Of a stretch of DNA of 64,000 nucleotides, positions 18,021 through 26,362 are shown piece after piece (position 1 is the first letter of the stretch; each line of letters opens with the position of its first letter). The translations under genes were made by a program, and so were the position numbers. The DNA is from Cribrihabitans marinus. Lineage in GTDB: Bacteria; Pseudomonadota; Alphaproteobacteria; Rhodobacterales; Rhodobacteraceae. The notes under the pieces were generated by a model, which was given only the letters and a program-made list of their open reading frames with translations, searched no databases and was not told the DNA's origin. The stretch lies in contig NZ_FNYD01000003.1 of NCBI RefSeq assembly GCF_900109035.1, positions 62,001 to 126,000 on the forward strand. Reading direction: 5' to 3'.

Positions 18021-18731
18021 ATGAAATTCCTGTCCGTTCCGATCGCCTGCCTCGGCCTCATGCTTGCCACGGCGGCGCTGGCCGACGACCATCCGGTGGT
18101 GGTCGAGCTCTATACCTCGCAGGGATGCTCGTCCTGTCCGCCCGCGGACAAGATCCTGCACGAGCTGGCCGGGCGACGGGACGTGATCGCGCTGTCCCTG
18201 CACGTGGACTACTGGGACTATATCGGCTGGAAGGATCAATTCGCCCGGCCCGAGCACACCGCCCGGCAGAAGGCCTATGCCCGGGTGGGCGGGCGCACCA
18301 TGATCTATACCCCTCAGATGATCGTCAACGGGCTGGACGCCATTGCCGGCGCGCGGGCCATGCAGCTGGCCGAGCGGATCGAGGCCCACCACGACAAAGC
18401 GGTCCGGGCCATTCTCACCACCCGCGTTGCCGGGGGGCGGGTGACGGCAACGGCCCGGCCGGCCGCGGGCGCTCAGCTGTCGGGTCCGTTCGTGGTTCAA
18501 CTGGTGCGCTATGCGCCGCGGCGCAGCGTCACTATCACCCGGGGCGAACTGGCGGGGCAAAACCTCGACTATGCCAACGTGGTCGAGAGCTGGGACCGGA
18601 TCGGCGAATGGGACGGGCAGGGCGAAGCGAACTGGAGCGCGCCGCTGCCCGGCGACTTGCCGGCCGCAATTCTGGTGCAGCAGGGCACGGCCGGACCCAT
18701 CCTTGCCGCCGCGCGGGTGACCGCGCCCTAG
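18021..18731 (+). CDS. DUF1223 domain-containing secreted protein
   Basis: A 236-residue protein with a signal peptide (MKFLSVPIACLGLMLATAAL). After it comes the DUF1223 hallmark VELYTSQGCSSCPPADKIL, a thioredoxin-like CxxC, then DVIALSLHVDYWDYIGWKD and YTPQMIVNG. The family is thioredoxin-like and periplasmic; substrate and role are unknown. Start ATG follows CAGGAAGGCACCCGATCA. Its end overlaps the convergent acyltransferase gene by four bases. Confidence 0.92.
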   Translation: MKFLSVPIACLGLMLATAALADDHPVVVELYTSQGCSSCPPADKILHELAGRRDVIALSLHVDYWDYIGWKDQFARPEHTARQKAYARVGGRTMIYTPQMIVNGLDAIAGARAMQLAERIEAHHDKAVRAILTTRVAGGRVTATARPAAGAQLSGPFVVQLVRYAPRRSVTITRGELAGQNLDYANVVESWDRIGEWDGQGEANWSAPLPGDLPAAILVQQGTAGPILAAARVTAP

Positions 18732-19624
18732 CCGGTCTCGATCAGCTTCCAGCGCCGGTGGATCCAGAACCACTGTCCCATATGGCGGCGCACCATCGCT
18801 TCGAGGTCGTCGTTGAGCGCCTGGGTCATCGTCTCGGGGTCGCTGTGCGGGATCGGCGCGTGCATCTCGATGTCGAAGCTCAGCCCGTCGGGCTGCCGCA
18901 CGCCGTAGATGGGGATCATCACCGCATCGTATTTCAGCGCCAGTTCCGCGTTCAGGACCGAGCTGGCGGCGGGTTTGCCGAAGAAGGCCAGCCGCTTGCC
19001 GTCGAGCGCATGCAGGTCCGAGACAATGGCGATGATGCCGCCGCCCCTGAGGTGGCGCACCATCTCCATCATGCCGCGCCGGCCCTGTTCGAACATCGGT
19101 TCGCCCATCTGGTGGAACCGCTCGACATAGCGGTCGTTGAAATAGGGGTTGGCCATGCGGCGGTAGAGCCCGCCGACCTCGTGCCCGCGGGCCTGCAGCG
19201 CCACGCGCGCAGCGGCGTAATTTCCGAAATGCCCGGTGATCAGCATGGTGGGCCGGTTCTCGGCCCGGGCGGCCTTGAACGCGGCCAGGCCGGGGCCGTG
19301 GATCGGGCTGTCGGCCACGTGCCGCACGAATTCGGGGGCCGAGAGATGCTCCATCATCGCGCGGCCGGCATTGTTCGCGACCGCGCGGCACAGGCGTCGC
19401 ACCTCGTCGCGGGGCAGCTCCGGGCATGTCAGTGCCAGGTTCGCGCGCACCCGCTTGTCGAAGCCAACGACCGGCGCCACCGCGCTGGCAAGCGCGCCGG
19501 TAAAGCGCACCCGCGGGCCATAGGGCAGCAGCTTGATCGCGCCCAGCACGGTCTGCATGAACAGGTTGGTGAGGAAATACAGGCCGCGCCGCGGGGCGCT
19601 GAGTTCGGACTTTTCCGCGGGCAT
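18728..19624 (-). CDS. LpxL/HtrB-like lysophospholipid acyltransferase family protein, catalytic acid replaced
   Basis: A 298-residue protein of the lipid A late-acyltransferase family. The N terminus has a membrane-associated segment; the active-site region reads ITGHFGNYAAARVAL with His132. In this family the motif is H-x4-E/D; here the position five after the histidine (137) is alanine, confirmed on the DNA. The second block GLYRRMANPYFNDRYVE (about 158) and the glycine-rich RGGGIIAIVSDLHA fit the family. It may be a diverged paralogue with another acyl chemistry or a weakly active enzyme. It follows an EamA gene by 9 bases on the same strand, so the two are probably co-transcribed. Confidence 0.85.
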   Translation of the reverse strand: MPAEKSELSAPRRGLYFLTNLFMQTVLGAIKLLPYGPRVRFTGALASAVAPVVGFDKRVRANLALTCPELPRDEVRRLCRAVANNAGRAMMEHLSAPEFVRHVADSPIHGPGLAAFKAARAENRPTMLITGHFGNYAAARVALQARGHEVGGLYRRMANPYFNDRYVERFHQMGEPMFEQGRRGMMEMVRHLRGGGIIAIVSDLHALDGKRLAFFGKPAASSVLNAELALKYDAVMIPIYGVRQPDGLSFDIEMHAPIPHSDPETMTQALNDDLEAMVRRHMGQWFWIHRRWKLIETG

Positions 19625-19633
19625 GGGGCTGGC

Positions 19634-20506
19634 TCACCGAATTTGCGTTTCGCGATGCCAGACATATAGCCCCGCCCCGGCGATCACAAGCGCGCCGCAG
19701 ACGGTCCAGAGATCGGGCCATTCGGCGAAGAACACCGCGCTCCAGACCGCGGCGAACCCGAGGCCGAGATAGGCATAGGGCGCCAGCATCGCCGCCTCGC
19801 CGATGGTGAAGGCCCGGATCAGCAGCATCTGCGCGGCGGTGCCGAAGCCGGCCACCGAGGCGATCAGCATCCAGCCCTGCGGCCCGGGATCCTGCCAATG
19901 CGCGGGCGCCACCAGGCTCAGCAGGACGGTGCCCACCAGCCCGGTGTAGAAGAGCGAGGTCCAGGGATCCTCGTCCGCGCCCAGCCGGCGGGTCAGCAGC
20001 GCGTAGCCCGAGTAGCACAGGGCCGCGCCCAGCGGCAGGATGGCGGCAGGCTGGAAGGTGCCGGCGCCGGGGCGGATCACGATCAGCGCGCCGACCAGCG
20101 CCAGCGCGATCCCGGTCAATCGGCGCGGGCCCAGCGCCTCGCCCAGGAAGAGCGCCGCGCCCAGGGTGATCAGCACCGGGTTCAGGGCCATCAGCGCGGC
20201 GGCGTCGGTCAGCGGGATCCGGGTCAGCGCCAGGAAGAAGAACCCGGTCGCGCCCAAAAGCAGCAGGGAGCGCAGGAACTGCCGCACCGGGTACCGCGTC
20301 CGCGCCACCCGGGTCAGGCGTGGCAGGACCAGGATGATCACCAGCGCCATCTGGCCGGCATAGCGCACCCAGAGCGCCGGGAGCACGCCCACCTTCGGCG
20401 CCAGCGCCTTGACCGAAGCGTCCATCAGTGAAAAGCACAGGGTCGCGAGGATCATCAGCAGGATGGCCCGCTGCGTCACCGCGGCGGTGGGGGCCGAGAG
20501 GCTCAT
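19634..20506 (-). CDS. DMT family transporter (EamA domain)
   Basis: A 290-residue protein with ten predicted membrane helices in two EamA repeats (LMILATLCFSLMDASVKAL at the start; YAYLGLGFAAVWSAVFFAEW near the end). Substrate unknown. It lies 9 bases upstream of the LpxL-like gene on the minus strand. The pair may act together on envelope lipids, but that is only suggested by position. Confidence 0.88.
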   Translation of the reverse strand: MSLSAPTAAVTQRAILLMILATLCFSLMDASVKALAPKVGVLPALWVRYAGQMALVIILVLPRLTRVARTRYPVRQFLRSLLLLGATGFFFLALTRIPLTDAAALMALNPVLITLGAALFLGEALGPRRLTGIALALVGALIVIRPGAGTFQPAAILPLGAALCYSGYALLTRRLGADEDPWTSLFYTGLVGTVLLSLVAPAHWQDPGPQGWMLIASVAGFGTAAQMLLIRAFTIGEAAMLAPYAYLGLGFAAVWSAVFFAEWPDLWTVCGALVIAGAGLYVWHRETQIR

Positions 20507-20662
20507 GCAAGCGGCCGCAGGCGCTGCGTCCGGTGCAGGGGGCGTGCCGGGACAGGGCCGCGACGGGGCCGGCCGGTCGGTAGGGGCAGGGCAGATGCGG
20601 GGATCATGACCGCCTGATACGCAAGCGCGTTCGCACTGTCCATCCGCAAGGCCGACCGGGGT

Positions 20663-21760
20663 TCAGCCCTTCTCCTCCTCCTCCTCGGGGGCAACCAGCG
20701 TAATCGTACCCTCTGCCACCTGCACGCGGATGGCGGTGACAACGGCCGTCATCGCGGCCTCGGCCTCGCCACGCCTTGGCGTTCCGCGTTCCGCGATTTC
20801 GTCGCGCAGACCGTCGGCCAGGCGGCTGGGCATATTGTCCAGCAGGAACGTTGCCGCCGCCGCTTCCTCCTCGGCCGTTGCACCCGCCAGGGCGGTGATC
20901 AGCTGGGCCTGGTCGACCGCGCGCATCGCGGCGGGCACGTCGCGCGGTGGCAGGCGGGCCGGAATGTCGGGGAAGGTGAACAAGGCCCGTCGCACGCCCG
21001 TGGCAAACCCCGCATCCTCGGCATCGAGCGCCGACAGCACCTCCTCACGCGTGGCGGTGGTGGAGTGGTTGAGGATGTCGCCGACCCTTTTCTCGGGCTC
21101 GTCCGTAAAGGCCCGGGGCGGTTGTCGGTCGAGCTGCGCCACCAGCGACCAGCCGATCCGGTCCACCGCCAGCGGCGTCACCTGCGTGGTCTGCGAGATC
21201 GCATAGGTGATCCGGCGCGCATCCGGGCCGGGGATCAGGCCCAGGATCTCGGCCGCCCGCGGCGTGTCCAGCTTGGACAGCAGCACCGCCGCCACCTCGG
21301 TGCTTTCAGCGAGCGTCATCTCGGCCAGTTTCGCCGCCGGCAGCTCGCGCAGGCGGGTCCAGGGATCGCCGATCTGGCGCACCCCGGCCTCGCGTCGCAG
21401 GCGCGCGGCGGTGTCGGGCGCGATCTTGCCGTCCATCGCCATCAGGGCGCCCACCAGACCGTGCGGAAAGGACAGGCCGACCGCATCCAGCGCCTCGGCG
21501 AACTCGGTGACCACCGCGCCCAGGGTCACGCGGTCGACAAGGCCCATGCGGCCCATCTGATGGGTCAGTTTTTCCTGCAGCGGGTCCGGCAGATCCTCGA
21601 GCGGCAGATCCGCCCCTTCGGTCAAGAGCAGCCGCACGATCACCGCCGCCTTCTCGCGCCCGCTCAGCCGGCGGGGCACCGGGCGTACCGGTTCCTCCGC
21701 CCCGGGCGTCCCATCCCCGACGCCAATGCCCGGCGTCACCAATGCCCTGTCGTTTCGCAT
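20663..21760 (-). CDS. fliG: divergent FliG-like flagellar motor switch protein
   Basis: A 365-residue protein with the three-part FliG layout. The middle domain TEVAAVLLSKLDTPRAAEIL matches FliG but EHPQ is replaced by AESTE. The C-terminal motor domain has EKRVGDILNH, RRALFTFPDI, AMRAVDQAQLITALAG and FLLDNMPSRLADGLRDEI, covering the torque helix. The tail is a run of glutamates. FliG couples the stator to the switch complex. No other flagellar gene is in the window. It may be a stray member of a flagellar set elsewhere or a repurposed copy. Confidence 0.82.
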   Translation of the reverse strand: MRNDRALVTPGIGVGDGTPGAEEPVRPVPRRLSGREKAAVIVRLLLTEGADLPLEDLPDPLQEKLTHQMGRMGLVDRVTLGAVVTEFAEALDAVGLSFPHGLVGALMAMDGKIAPDTAARLRREAGVRQIGDPWTRLRELPAAKLAEMTLAESTEVAAVLLSKLDTPRAAEILGLIPGPDARRITYAISQTTQVTPLAVDRIGWSLVAQLDRQPPRAFTDEPEKRVGDILNHSTTATREEVLSALDAEDAGFATGVRRALFTFPDIPARLPPRDVPAAMRAVDQAQLITALAGATAEEEAAAATFLLDNMPSRLADGLRDEIAERGTPRRGEAEAAMTAVVTAIRVQVAEGTITLVAPEEEEEKG

Positions 21761-21831
21761 GCGCCCCGCCCCGATTCCGTTTTCCTGACACGGGGCAGCC
21801 TAGCGGGCGGCGGGTAAAGAAAGCCTGAAGC

Positions 21832-22368
21832 TCAGTAGCTGTAGGTCAGCCCGGTCCGGATCGCCTGCCGCAGCGAGGTCTCGGGCCAGCCACCTTCGCC
21901 GCCGCGGGCCTTGATCTCGCGCCATTGCGCGACGGCCAGGTCGATCTCGCCTTCCTCGACGAAACCCTGGCCCATGTAGCTGCGGGCCAGCAGGTTGTCC
22001 GGGTTCACCGCGATCGCGCGCTCATAGAAGGCGTTGGCCAGCGCCACCTGGCCCATCTTGCGATAGGTGAAGCCCCAATAGGTCAGCACCCGGTCATCGG
22101 CCTGGTCGGGCATCGCGCGCAGCACGTCCTGCGCCGCCTTGAACTGGCCGTCATAGGCCAGCTCCCGCGCGGCCTGGTACAGTTGCTCCTCGGAGAAGTT
22201 GGTCTTGTCGGGCTTGACGCAGCGCCCCGCATTCGCGTCCCAAACCCGGCCGAACAGGCATTTCTTGGTGGTGCCTGTGGGCTTCGGCGGGTTGGAATCA
22301 CCGCCTGCTGCAAGCGCCGCGGACGGGGTCAGTGCGACGGCGGCAACAAAGGCAAGGTACTTGATCAT
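21832..22368 (-). CDS. secreted tetratricopeptide-repeat protein with CxxGxVWD motif
   Basis: A 178-residue protein. I place the start at ATG 22368 (MIKYLAFVAAVAL), which gives a clean signal peptide and is preceded by GGGAGAG; a longer frame upstream has no support. Mature residues 37-50 form CLFGRVWDANAGRC, then TPR-like helices follow (LTYWGFTYRKMGQVALANAF, YERAIAVNPDNLLARSYMGQ). The protein is probably periplasmic. The cysteine motif recurs in the next small gene at 22552. Function unknown; TPRs suggest protein-protein contacts. Confidence 0.85.
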   Translation of the reverse strand: MIKYLAFVAAVALTPSAALAAGGDSNPPKPTGTTKKCLFGRVWDANAGRCVKPDKTNFSEEQLYQAARELAYDGQFKAAQDVLRAMPDQADDRVLTYWGFTYRKMGQVALANAFYERAIAVNPDNLLARSYMGQGFVEEGEIDLAVAQWREIKARGGEGGWPETSLRQAIRTGLTYSY

Positions 22369-22551
22369 GAAAACTCTCCCGGGTCGTGGCACGTGTGACG
22401 TTGGGGCTACTCTAGGCCATGCTCGGCGCAGGTCCATGAAACAGTTCACACAATGACTGATCTGCGCGTGATCGCGCTCGGTCGCATGCGACACGCCCAA
22501 TGGCCCGGACGCCCGCCCGGTGCTTCGCGACGCAGGGTCGGGGCGAACCCG

Positions 22552-22710
22552 TCAGCTGCTGGCCGATTCCACGCAGCTTTGGCTGACGGCATCCCACACG
22601 CTTCCGGGCGCGCAGGATTGCGACTGTTTCTCGTGACCGACACAGCCGGCAAAGGCCAGTGCGGGCGACAGGCTCAGGGCCAGGGCGCAGGCGATTGTCT
22701 TGAACTTCAT
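22552..22710 (-). CDS. small secreted protein with CxxGxVWDxxxxxC motif
   Basis: A 52-residue protein starting MKFKTIACALALSLSPALAF, a signal peptide preceded by GAGGAGTCC. The mature part is about 30 residues and holds CAPGSVWDAVSQSC at 33-46, the same motif and 13-residue Cys spacing seen in the neighbouring TPR protein. It is upstream of that gene and downstream of purB on the same strand. Short proteins of this kind can be mislabelled as adenylosuccinate lyase because they neighbour purB; this one has no lyase sequence. Confidence 0.75.
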   Translation of the reverse strand: MKFKTIACALALSLSPALAFAGCVGHEKQSQSCAPGSVWDAVSQSCVESASS

Positions 22711-22845
22711 CGTCGGACTCCTCTGCTTGCGTAGGGCGCAGTGTAGCGTGGACGCGGCAATCGGCAAAGCACGGCGGGCCCGGCACCGCGGAACCGGCGG
22801 GCGCGGGCCGGCCGGCGCCGGGTCTTGAGGTTCAATAGAGGGCCG

Positions 22846-24150
22846 CTAGTCCTTGAAAACGCGGGAAAAGATCGTGTCCACTTGCTTGGTATGGTAGCCG
22901 AGGTCGAACTTCTCCTCGATCTCCTCGGTGCCGAGTGCCGCCGTCACTTCCGGGTCGGCCAGCAATTCCGTCTTGAAATCAGCACCTTGCTCCCAAACCT
23001 TCATGGCGTTGTGCTGCACGAGGCGATAGGCATCCTCGCGGCTGACACCGGCCTGCGTCAGGGCCAGCAAGACCCGTTGGCTCATCACAAGGCCGCGGAA
23101 TTTGTGCAGATTTTCCAGCATGGTCTCGGGATAGATCACCAGCTTCTCGACCACACCGGTCAGGCGGGACAGCGCGAAATCCAGCGTGATCGTGGCGTCG
23201 GGGCCGATATTGCGCTCGACCGAGCTGTGCGAGATGTCGCGCTCGTGCCACAGCGCCACGTTCTCCATCGCCGGGATCACCATGCCGCGCACCAGCCGGG
23301 CCAGACCGGTCAGGTTCTCGGTCAGCACCGGGTTGCGCTTGTGCGGCATGGCCGAGCTGCCCTTCTGGCCCTTGGAGAAGAACTCCTCGGCCTCCAGCAC
23401 CTCGGTGCGCTGCATGTGGCGGATCTCGGTGGCGATGTTCTCGATGCTGCTGGCAACGACACCAAGCGCGGCAAAGAACGCCGCGTGGCGGTCGCGCGGG
23501 ATGACCTGCGTGCTGATCGGCTCGGGCTCCAGCCCGAGCTGCTTGCACACATGCTCTTCGACGCGCGGGTCGATATTGGCGAAGGTGCCGACAGCGCCGG
23601 AAATCGCGCCGGTGGCGATCTCATAGCGCGCCTTTTCCAGCCGGTTCAGGTTGCGGTCCATCTCGGCATAGAACCGCGCGAAGGTCAGGCCCATGGTGGT
23701 GGGCTCGGCATGGATGCCGTGGCTGCGGCCGATGCGCACCGTGTCCTTGTGTTCGATCGCGCGTTTCTTCAGGGCCGCCAGCAGCGCCTTCATGTCCGCG
23801 ATCAGGATGTCGCTGGCGCGCACCAGCTGCACGTTGAAACAGGTATCCAGAACGTCCGATGAGGTCATGCCCTGGTGCACGAAGCGCGCCTCGTCGCTGC
23901 CCACATGCTCGGCCAGATGGGTCAGGAAGGCGATCACGTCATGCTTGGTCACGGCCTCGATCTCGTCGATGCGGGCCACGTCGAATTCCACGTCCTTGGC
24001 CTTCCACACCGCCTCGGCATTCGCCTTCGGGATCACGCCGAGATCGGCCATGGCGTCGCAGGCATGGGCTTCGATCTCGTACCAGATCCGGAACTTGGTC
24101 TCGGGCGACCAGATGGCGACCATCTCGGGGCGGGAATAGCGGGGGATCAT
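22846..24150 (-). CDS. purB: adenylosuccinate lyase
   Basis: A 434-residue member of the fumarase/aspartase superfamily. The signature GSSAMPHKRNP, carrying the catalytic serine loop, is near residue 260, and the TSSDVLDTCFNVQL and GRSHGIHAEPTTMG (catalytic His) motifs are present. It cleaves SAICAR and adenylosuccinate in purine synthesis. I choose ATG 24150 (MIPRYSRPEM), the usual N terminus of the family; a GTG four codons upstream is open. Confidence 0.97.
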   Translation of the reverse strand: MIPRYSRPEMVAIWSPETKFRIWYEIEAHACDAMADLGVIPKANAEAVWKAKDVEFDVARIDEIEAVTKHDVIAFLTHLAEHVGSDEARFVHQGMTSSDVLDTCFNVQLVRASDILIADMKALLAALKKRAIEHKDTVRIGRSHGIHAEPTTMGLTFARFYAEMDRNLNRLEKARYEIATGAISGAVGTFANIDPRVEEHVCKQLGLEPEPISTQVIPRDRHAAFFAALGVVASSIENIATEIRHMQRTEVLEAEEFFSKGQKGSSAMPHKRNPVLTENLTGLARLVRGMVIPAMENVALWHERDISHSSVERNIGPDATITLDFALSRLTGVVEKLVIYPETMLENLHKFRGLVMSQRVLLALTQAGVSREDAYRLVQHNAMKVWEQGADFKTELLADPEVTAALGTEEIEEKFDLGYHTKQVDTIFSRVFKD

Positions 24151-24285
24151 TGGCAGCGGCACCTTTTTGTGATTGGCAGGGACGGATGCGGCGGGGTTTA
24201 GCCGCGCGGCGGGTCATTCACAAGAACGGAGAGCGGGGATGAGACGGTTTGACCGCGGATCACGACAGCCGAAATCGGGCGCGCC

Positions 24286-24711
24286 ATGACCCTGCCGGAT
24301 GAGATCGCGGATTTCGAGGGGCGCTGGCAGCTTGCGCGCCGGATCGAGGATTTTCGAGTCGGGCAGGTGCTGGAGGGCCGGGGAACGGCCATCCTTCGGC
24401 CCGATGCGGACGGCCATGTCTATGACGAGCATCTGACCTTGCAGGTGCCCGGGCAGGCGCCGATGACCGCGACCCGTCGCTATCTCTGGCGGCAGGAGGC
24501 CGGCCGGATTGCGATCCGCTTCGACGACGGCAGGCCCTTTCACGTCCTTGCTTTGGGCCAGGTCCGCACGAGCAACCATCATGACTGCCCGCCTGACAGC
24601 TATGCCGCCGAGTACGATTTTACGGACTGGCCGTCATGGCGTGTCACCTGGACGGTGAAGGGGCCTCGCAAATCCTACGTTCTGCACAGCCGGTTCCGCC
24701 GGGCCGGGTAG
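24286..24711 (+). CDS. DUF6314 family protein
   Basis: A 141-residue soluble protein beginning MTLPDEIADFEGRWQLARRI with RRYLWRQEAGRIAIRFDDGR in the middle and AAEYDFTDWPSWRVTWTVKG near the end. This matches DUF6314, a family with a calycin-like beta-rich profile and no known function. It lies alone between purB and a convergent DUF6455 gene 11 bases away. Confidence 0.82.
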   Translation: MTLPDEIADFEGRWQLARRIEDFRVGQVLEGRGTAILRPDADGHVYDEHLTLQVPGQAPMTATRRYLWRQEAGRIAIRFDDGRPFHVLALGQVRTSNHHDCPPDSYAAEYDFTDWPSWRVTWTVKGPRKSYVLHSRFRRAG

Positions 24712-24722
24712 ATCCGCTGCCT

Positions 24723-24971
24723 TCAGCGGCGGGCCAGGATCTCTCGGTTCAGGCAGTAGTCGGGCGCCAGGTCCAGCCGTGGATTGGTGGACTGAAGCGC
24801 GGTGCAACCCGGCTGGTCGCTGCAGGCCGAGCAGCGCCGCACCATCGCGGCAAAGCGCGGCCCTTCGACATCGGGCGCGGCGGCGATCCGGTCGGACAGG
24901 CCGAAACCCAGACGCTCGGCCATTCCGTTGACCAGATCGGCACTGCGGTCCATTCTGCTGAATAGTTTCAT
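24723..24971 (-). CDS. DUF6455 family cysteine-motif protein
   Basis: An 82-residue protein with VRRCSACSDQPGCTALQS (CxxC-x5-C) and a final DYCLNREIL, the pattern of DUF6455, a Rhodobacterales family. Four conserved cysteines suggest a bound metal or cluster, but this is not shown. ATG 24971 is preceded by AAAGGGCGATATC. Confidence 0.82.
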   Translation of the reverse strand: MKLFSRMDRSADLVNGMAERLGFGLSDRIAAAPDVEGPRFAAMVRRCSACSDQPGCTALQSTNPRLDLAPDYCLNREILARR

Positions 24972-25051
24972 GATATCGCCCTTTCCGAAATTCTTGTAAC
25001 ATGTAACTCCGAAAAAGTCGATCTCTCTTTGCGCTGGATCAAGTGGCGGGC

Positions 25052-26269
25052 CTAGTCGGCCAGCTCGGTCTCAATCTGCGAGGTGCTTTCCAGGGTGCGG
25101 TGCACCGGGCAGCGATCAGCGATCTCGAGCAGGCGCGCGCGCTGGTCGGCGCTCAGGTCGCCGGTCAGGCGGATGCGCCGCTTGAACCTGTCCACCTTGT
25201 CCGCGCTGCCGCCCGAGTCGGCATCCTGCGCATGCACATTGTCGTGGCAGATATCGACGCTCACCCCATCGAGAGGCCAGCCCTTGCGCCGGGCATACAT
25301 GCGCAGCGTCATCGACGTGCAGGCGCCGAGTCCGGCCGAGACGAAGCCATAGGGTGACATCCCGCGGTCGGTGCCGCCATAGGAGGTCGGCTCGTCCGCG
25401 ACCGCGTGGTGGTCGGGGCCCAACTGGATGTCCTGGGCAAAGCCGTCGGGGTCGGCCTCGGTCACGCGCACAACGCCCTCGGGCGCGCCCGGCGGCGGCG
25501 CGGGCGGGGTAAGCGGCACATAGTGCGACACCCATACGGCGATCACTTCGGCGGCGTATTCCGCGTCCTCGGCCCGGGTGATCAGGTGATCGGCTTCGTC
25601 CAGGGTGACGAAGCTCTTGGGGTGCTTGGCAGCCAGAAAGATTTCGGTGGCATTGTCGATGCCGACGGTTTCGTCGCGCGGGGCGTGCAGCACCAGCAGG
25701 GCGGCCTTCAGCCCGGCGATGGCCGGGGTCAGCTTCGCTGCGCGGATATCCTCGACAAAGCCCTTGCCGATGCGGAACGGCCGTCCTGCCAGCTGCACCT
25801 CGGCCGAGCCTTTCGCCTCGATCTCAGGCAAAGCGGCCTCGAAATGATGCGCGACATGGGACGGGTCGGACGGCGCGGCCAGCGTGACGACGGCCTTGAC
25901 CGACCCGATTTCCGCCCGTGCACGCAGCACCGCGGCGCCGCCCAGCGAATGGCCGATCAACAACTCCGGCGCCATGTCGCGCCCATCGAGATAGCGCGCG
26001 GCGGCCGCCAGGTCCTCGACATTCGACGTGAACGAGGTGTTGGCGAACTCGCCCTTCGAATGGCCCAGACCGGTGAAGTCGAAGCGCAACACCGCGATGC
26101 CCATCGCCGACAGGCGCGCGGCAATGCGCCGAGCCGCCGGAATGTCCTTGGAACAGGTGAAGCAATGCGCGAAAAGCGCCGTGGCCAGAACCGGACCGTC
26201 CGGCAGGTCGAGCCGGGCGGCGAGGTCGTTGCCGTCATGGCCGGTGAAGGTGATGCGTTCGCTGGGCAT
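25052..26269 (-). CDS. bifunctional alpha/beta hydrolase / OsmC family protein
   Basis: A 405-residue fusion. Residues 1-245 form an alpha/beta hydrolase with nucleophile elbow LIGHSLGGAA and an N-terminal FAHCFTCSKDIPAARRI. Residues 270-405 form an OsmC/Ohr-type domain with its two redox cysteines in GLGACTSMTLRM and IADRCPVHRTLES. OsmC domains reduce organic peroxides. The fusion is recurrent in proteobacteria and suggests coupling of ester hydrolysis to peroxide removal, though no substrate is known. Confidence 0.93.
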   Translation of the reverse strand: MPSERITFTGHDGNDLAARLDLPDGPVLATALFAHCFTCSKDIPAARRIAARLSAMGIAVLRFDFTGLGHSKGEFANTSFTSNVEDLAAAARYLDGRDMAPELLIGHSLGGAAVLRARAEIGSVKAVVTLAAPSDPSHVAHHFEAALPEIEAKGSAEVQLAGRPFRIGKGFVEDIRAAKLTPAIAGLKAALLVLHAPRDETVGIDNATEIFLAAKHPKSFVTLDEADHLITRAEDAEYAAEVIAVWVSHYVPLTPPAPPPGAPEGVVRVTEADPDGFAQDIQLGPDHHAVADEPTSYGGTDRGMSPYGFVSAGLGACTSMTLRMYARRKGWPLDGVSVDICHDNVHAQDADSGGSADKVDRFKRRIRLTGDLSADQRARLLEIADRCPVHRTLESTSQIETELAD

Positions 26270-26362
26270 GGCGGCTCCTTGGCTTGGTCCCCGGGGTCAA
26301 ATACTGTGCACGGGGTGGGGCGCTCTCAACCCTTGTGTCAGGGGCGTCACGGGAAGGTGAGG

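Noticed and set aside
22552-22710. Small secreted protein as a fragment of purB
   Set aside because: It has its own signal peptide, ribosome binding site and cysteine motif, and purB is complete next to it.
25406-26362. Long N-terminal extension of the EEP nuclease frame
   Set aside because: It overlaps the hydrolase-OsmC gene entirely on the other strand; the real start at 26363 has a good ribosome binding site and begins a membrane helix.
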